Source: an uncultured bacterium
GTDB taxonomy: Bacteria; Patescibacteriota; Minisyncoccia; Phycocordibacterales; CAIJYI01
NCBI GenBank assembly: GCA_937871115.1
Contig: CALMXW010000108.1
Span: 1-8,215 of the forward strand
Length of the DNA: 8,215 bases
Direction of reading: 5' to 3'
Every line of letters begins with the position of its first letter. The stretch's first letter is position 1. The notes beneath the pieces were generated by a model, which saw nothing but the letters and a program-made list of their open reading frames with translations, was not told the DNA's origin and searched no databases. Position numbers and translations under genes: made by a program. Positions 6,320 through 8,215 of the stretch are shown here, one piece after another.

Positions 6320-7099
6320 ATGCAGAAGAATACTTTTACCCTCGGCATTATCTCCTTTCTCATCCTGGGGACACTCGTGTCTCAGTACGAATATGCGCGA
6401 GTAGAGACAGAGCGCCCCGATGTCCCACTCTCTGCTGTACCCGCCCCAGTGCTTAAAACTCTCGACCTCGGCCTTCATTCTGCCTTGGCCTCTCTCCTGT
6501 GGGTACGAATCACCCAAGATGTATACACGTGGATTACTGGGTATGAAAACCTTGCCGCAGGTATACAGCTCGTAAACGCACTCGATCCAAAGTGGAGCTA
6601 CCCGTACGCCTTCGGCACTATCATGCTCCCAAACCTCGGCACCACTCCAGAAGAAAAAGAAAGGAACGGAAAATATGCTATCGAAGTGGGAGAGCAGGGT
6701 ATAAAAAACGCCGAGTCTGACTGGCGTATCCCCTATTACCTGGCGACTGCCTATCACATGACCTTTAAAGACCGCACGAATGCAGCAAAATACTTCAACC
6801 TCGCCGCATCTACTCCTGGTGCACCCGAAAATATTGTGAAGGTGGCGGCAAATTATGGGACAGGAAAAAATGATCGCACCGAGATGAAGCAAATCTGGCA
6901 GGCCATTGCCGAAAATTCAAAAGACGAAGGACTCCGAGTAAGAGCAGAGACCTACGTTGAATATATAAACTACTTAGAAACTCTTGACGGAGCGAAATTA
7001 GAATACAAAAACAAAACAGGCCAAGATGCGAAATCTTTTGATGACCTTCTTCGAGTAGGAATCCTCAAAGAAATTCCCAAGAATCCACTCGGAAACTAA
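6320..7099 (+). CDS. Membrane-anchored TPR-like protein linked to ABC/pilus genes
   Basis: A 259-aa protein with one N-terminal hydrophobic segment (about 7-23, after MQKN), likely an uncleaved anchor, with the rest outside the cytoplasm. It has no cysteines. The body is helical with TPR-like spacing: LKTLDLGLHSALASLLWVRI (45-64), GIQLVNALDPKWSYPYAFGT (81-100), YAIEVGEQGIKN (119-130), WRIPYYLATAYHM (135-147), AAKYFNLAASTPGAPENIVK (155-174), and a C-terminal FDDLLRVGILKEIPKNPLG. The pattern LDP.w...Y.fG, W..pyylA..y and a final g.l..iP..P.G recalls TPR proteins next to ABC genes in deltaproteobacterial pilus loci, as I remember them; this needs a search. It starts 11 nt after the permease stop with no Shine-Dalgarno. 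I infer a scaffold for pilus or transporter assembly; exact function is unknown. Confidence 0.75.
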   Translation: MQKNTFTLGIISFLILGTLVSQYEYARVETERPDVPLSAVPAPVLKTLDLGLHSALASLLWVRITQDVYTWITGYENLAAGIQLVNALDPKWSYPYAFGTIMLPNLGTTPEEKERNGKYAIEVGEQGIKNAESDWRIPYYLATAYHMTFKDRTNAAKYFNLAASTPGAPENIVKVAANYGTGKNDRTEMKQIWQAIAENSKDEGLRVRAETYVEYINYLETLDGAKLEYKNKTGQDAKSFDDLLRVGILKEIPKNPLGN

Positions 7100-7118
7100 C
7101 TGGGAGAATTAAAATACT

Positions 7119-7658
7119 TTACGGTCGGACACCGCTCGGTGTAGCGAAGATTATACCTCCTGGGAGCGAGCCGGAAGCTGCTTCGAGTCCGAAGAAGATT
7201 CCGTAGCTTGCAGTAGTGCCAGCATTGGCTGCAGAGACGATACACGTGGGTGCACCAGTGGTTGGAGTGGTGGCTGCTCCGCAGTAACGATAATCGGCAG
7301 CACCGGTAGCTGCTGGAGTAGGGTTCGTTGGTAATCGGTTCATGTGCGTCGAGAAGTTCGTAGCGCAGGCTGTAGAGTTGAGACTTGCTGCGGTGTTGAG
7401 GATCATACCATTGGTATTACTTAGTACTGCTGCTGCAGCACCACTCGGGGTTCCTGGATATCCACCACAAGTGTCAGTCTGAAGCTCAAGGGCTACTTGT
7501 ACATTCTTAACATCTGCTAAACGTTTTGCATCTCTTCCCTTCTGTCGGGCGCTGTTCAAACCGGCCATAACGACGGTTGAGAGGATGGCAATAATAGCAA
7601 TAACGACGAGAAGTTCGATCAAGGTAAAACCTTTTGTGCTTTTAGTTCTGTTGTTCAT
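7119..7658 (-). CDS. Type IV major pilin-like protein (copy 1 of a tandem pair)
   Basis: A complete 179-aa prepilin. The leader MNNRTKSTKG is cut after G10, giving FTLIELLVVIAIIAILSTVV with Glu at +5 (E15), then the SARQKGRDAKRLADVKNVQ helix (36-54) common in CPR pilins. The head is rich in Ala, Thr, Gly and Ser with four cysteines (64, 98, 126, 139), likely two disulfides, and conserved stretches such as DYRYCGAATTP and a C-terminal YGIFFGLEAASGSLPGGIIF. Its simple, compact head and perfect pilin N-terminus suggest a main fibre subunit, unlike the divergent minor pilins across the locus. It converges on the TPR gene with 19 nt between stops. Its own promoter has TATAAT 6 nt before the ATG, which fixes the start. 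The head could also be called GspG-like; no calcium-loop motif is obvious. Confidence 0.92.
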   Translation of the reverse strand: MNNRTKSTKGFTLIELLVVIAIIAILSTVVMAGLNSARQKGRDAKRLADVKNVQVALELQTDTCGGYPGTPSGAAAAVLSNTNGMILNTAASLNSTACATNFSTHMNRLPTNPTPAATGAADYRYCGAATTPTTGAPTCIVSAANAGTTASYGIFFGLEAASGSLPGGIIFATPSGVRP

Positions 7659-7664
7659 ATTCTC

Positions 7665-7670
7665 ATTATA
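7665..7670 (-). promoter_or_regulatory. -10 element of pilin copy 1 promoter, probably leaderless
   Basis: On the minus strand a perfect TATAAT sits 6 nt (GAGAAT) before the ATG at 7656-7658. The upstream DNA is very A/T-rich and no good -35 is seen 16-18 nt away (TTTTAT at the 17-nt position). The terminator of copy 2 lies just upstream, so this promoter should drive copy 1 on its own. Confidence 0.6.
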
Positions 7671-7703
7671 TATTTTTAATGGGAATAATAAAATGCGGTG
7701 TGG

Positions 7704-7737
7704 ATAAAAACAAAATCCCCCAATAGGGGATTTTGTT
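7704..7737 (-). terminator. Intrinsic terminator of pilin copy 2
   Basis: A perfect 12-bp stem (AACAAAATCCCC, 7709-7720, with GGGGATTTTGTT, 7726-7737) closes a 5-nt loop. Read on the minus strand it lies 22 nt after the stop of pilin copy 2 and runs into TTTTGTTTTTAT, a typical U-tract. In the plus direction the stem is followed by AGATAAAT, so it works on the minus strand. Confidence 0.85.
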
Positions 7738-7759
7738 AGATAAATCTATTTCTATTCTA

Positions 7760-8215
7760 TTACGGTCGGACACCGCTCGGTGTAGCGAAGATTATACCTC
7801 CTGGGAGCGAGCCTGAGGCTGCTTCGAGTCCGAAGAAGATTCCGTAGCTTGCTGCTGTGGCTGCATTCGCTGCAGAAACGATACAGGTAGGTGCGCCAGT
7901 GACCGGAGTGGTGGCTGCGCTACAGTATCGATAATCGGCAGCACCGGTAGCTGCTGGAGTAGGGTTCGTTGGCAATCGGTTCATATATGTCGAGAAGTTC
8001 GTAGCGCAGGCTGTAGAGTCGAGGGTTGCTGCGGTATTGAGGATCATACCATTGGTATTTGATTCAACAGCTGCTGCAGCACCACTCGGGGTTCCTGGAT
8101 ATCCACCACAAGTGTCAGTGTGCAATTCAAGAGCCGCCTGTACATTCTTAACATCTGCTAAACGTTTTGCATCTCTTCCCTTCTGTCGGGCGCTGTTCAA
8201 ACCGGCCATAACGAC
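7760..8215 (-). CDS. Type IV major pilin-like protein (copy 2, N-terminus outside the window)
   Basis: The 151 C-terminal residues of a second pilin. The frame stays open to the window edge: the last six bases add VV before MAGLNSARQ, matching copy 1 residues 29-30, so the Met at 8207-8209 is internal and the leader and most of the membrane helix lie beyond 8215. Compared with copy 1 there are 10 substitutions and no indels, all in the head (for example V55A, Q60H, L79E, S92T, N94D, H105Y). All four cysteines are kept. It is followed by its own strong terminator, so it is a separate transcription unit placed upstream of copy 1 on the same strand. It may be one member of a longer pilin array. 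Confidence 0.92.
   Translation of the reverse strand, partial: VVMAGLNSARQKGRDAKRLADVKNVQAALELHTDTCGGYPGTPSGAAAAVESNTNGMILNTAATLDSTACATNFSTYMNRLPTNPTPAATGAADYRYCSAATTPVTGAPTCIVSAANAATAASYGIFFGLEAASGSLPGGIIFATPSGVRP

Larger units (their letters stand above)
7119..8215. repeat. Tandem direct duplication of a pilin gene (unit offset 641 bp)
   Basis: Positions 7119-7574 and 7760-8215 align without gaps at an offset of 641 bp. Homology begins abruptly at the stop codons. By eye the 151 shared residues differ at only 10 positions. DNA differences are patchy: the first 50 bases, a 40-base block around 7271-7310, and the last 80 or so are identical, while other blocks differ often. This fits duplication followed by divergence with local gene conversion. 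The second copy continues past the window edge. Confidence 0.93.

Noticed and set aside
6305..6892. A 195-codon minus-strand frame opposite the TPR gene
   Set aside because: No motif or promoter, and its translation is unlike any family; the plus frame has a membrane anchor and helical repeats.
7129..7142. Hairpin ACACCG-CT-CGGTGT near the 3' end of pilin copy 1 as a terminator
   Set aside because: It is inside the coding sequence, has a 2-nt loop and no following U-tract, and is equally present in copy 2, which has a real terminator further on.
7119..8215. Repeats at the right end as a CRISPR or mobile element
   Set aside because: The repeats are two long coding copies with protein-level conservation, and there are no terminal inverted repeats or transposase.

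Overview
The window looks like a piece of a Patescibacteria/CPR genome (Parcubacteria-like), although no rRNA or marker gene is present to prove it. The reasons are the pilin style (KGFTLIELLVVIAIIAILS followed by the SARxKxRDAKR motif), the LigA N-terminus with a V-A-Q-W-S-L-N-D-A-F segment, very tight gene packing, and almost no Shine-Dalgarno sequences. A TGA stop at 5548-5550 that overlaps the next ATG argues against the TGA-recoded Gracilibacteria/Absconditabacteria code.

Layout. At the left, on the minus strand, are a prepilin peptidase (314-1192) and, 8 nt downstream of it, the first 101 codons of NAD-dependent DNA ligase (ligA, cut by the window edge). An 81-bp divergent promoter region (1193-1273) separates them from a seven-gene plus-strand run with gaps of 6, 18, 13, 13, -4 and 11 nt. 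It holds four type IV pilin-like proteins: FimT/GspH-like 1274-1894; PilV/GspI-like 1901-2515; PilW/GspJ-like with a probable fibronectin-III-like domain 2534-3616; and PilX-like with a C-terminal LamG lectin-type domain 3630-4823. These are followed by an ABC ATPase (4837-5550), its membrane permease (5547-6308) and a membrane-anchored TPR-type protein (6320-7099). Facing this run from the right are two near-identical pilin genes in tandem on the minus strand (7119-7658, and 7760 to beyond the window), separated by an intrinsic terminator and a fresh promoter.

How the parts fit. The two minus-strand pilins look like the main fibre subunits. The four minor pilins look like the initiating or tip complex, with two members carrying extra domains that could bind a surface or glycan. 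The peptidase would process all six. The ABC pair plus TPR protein resembles the accessory ABC transporter (PilGHI) needed for pilus assembly in Myxococcus xanthus. The motor ATPases, PilC and the PilMNO/PilQ parts are not in this window.

Most notable observations: three promoters place the -10 hexamer exactly 6 nt before the ATG, implying leaderless mRNAs; the LamG minor pilin lacks the usual Glu at mature position 5; all five complete pilin-like proteins have an even number of cysteines; and one pseudopilin has a dockerin-like calcium loop. I found no RNA genes, CRISPR arrays, insertion sequences or attachment sites, and no gene-free stretch over 300 bases.
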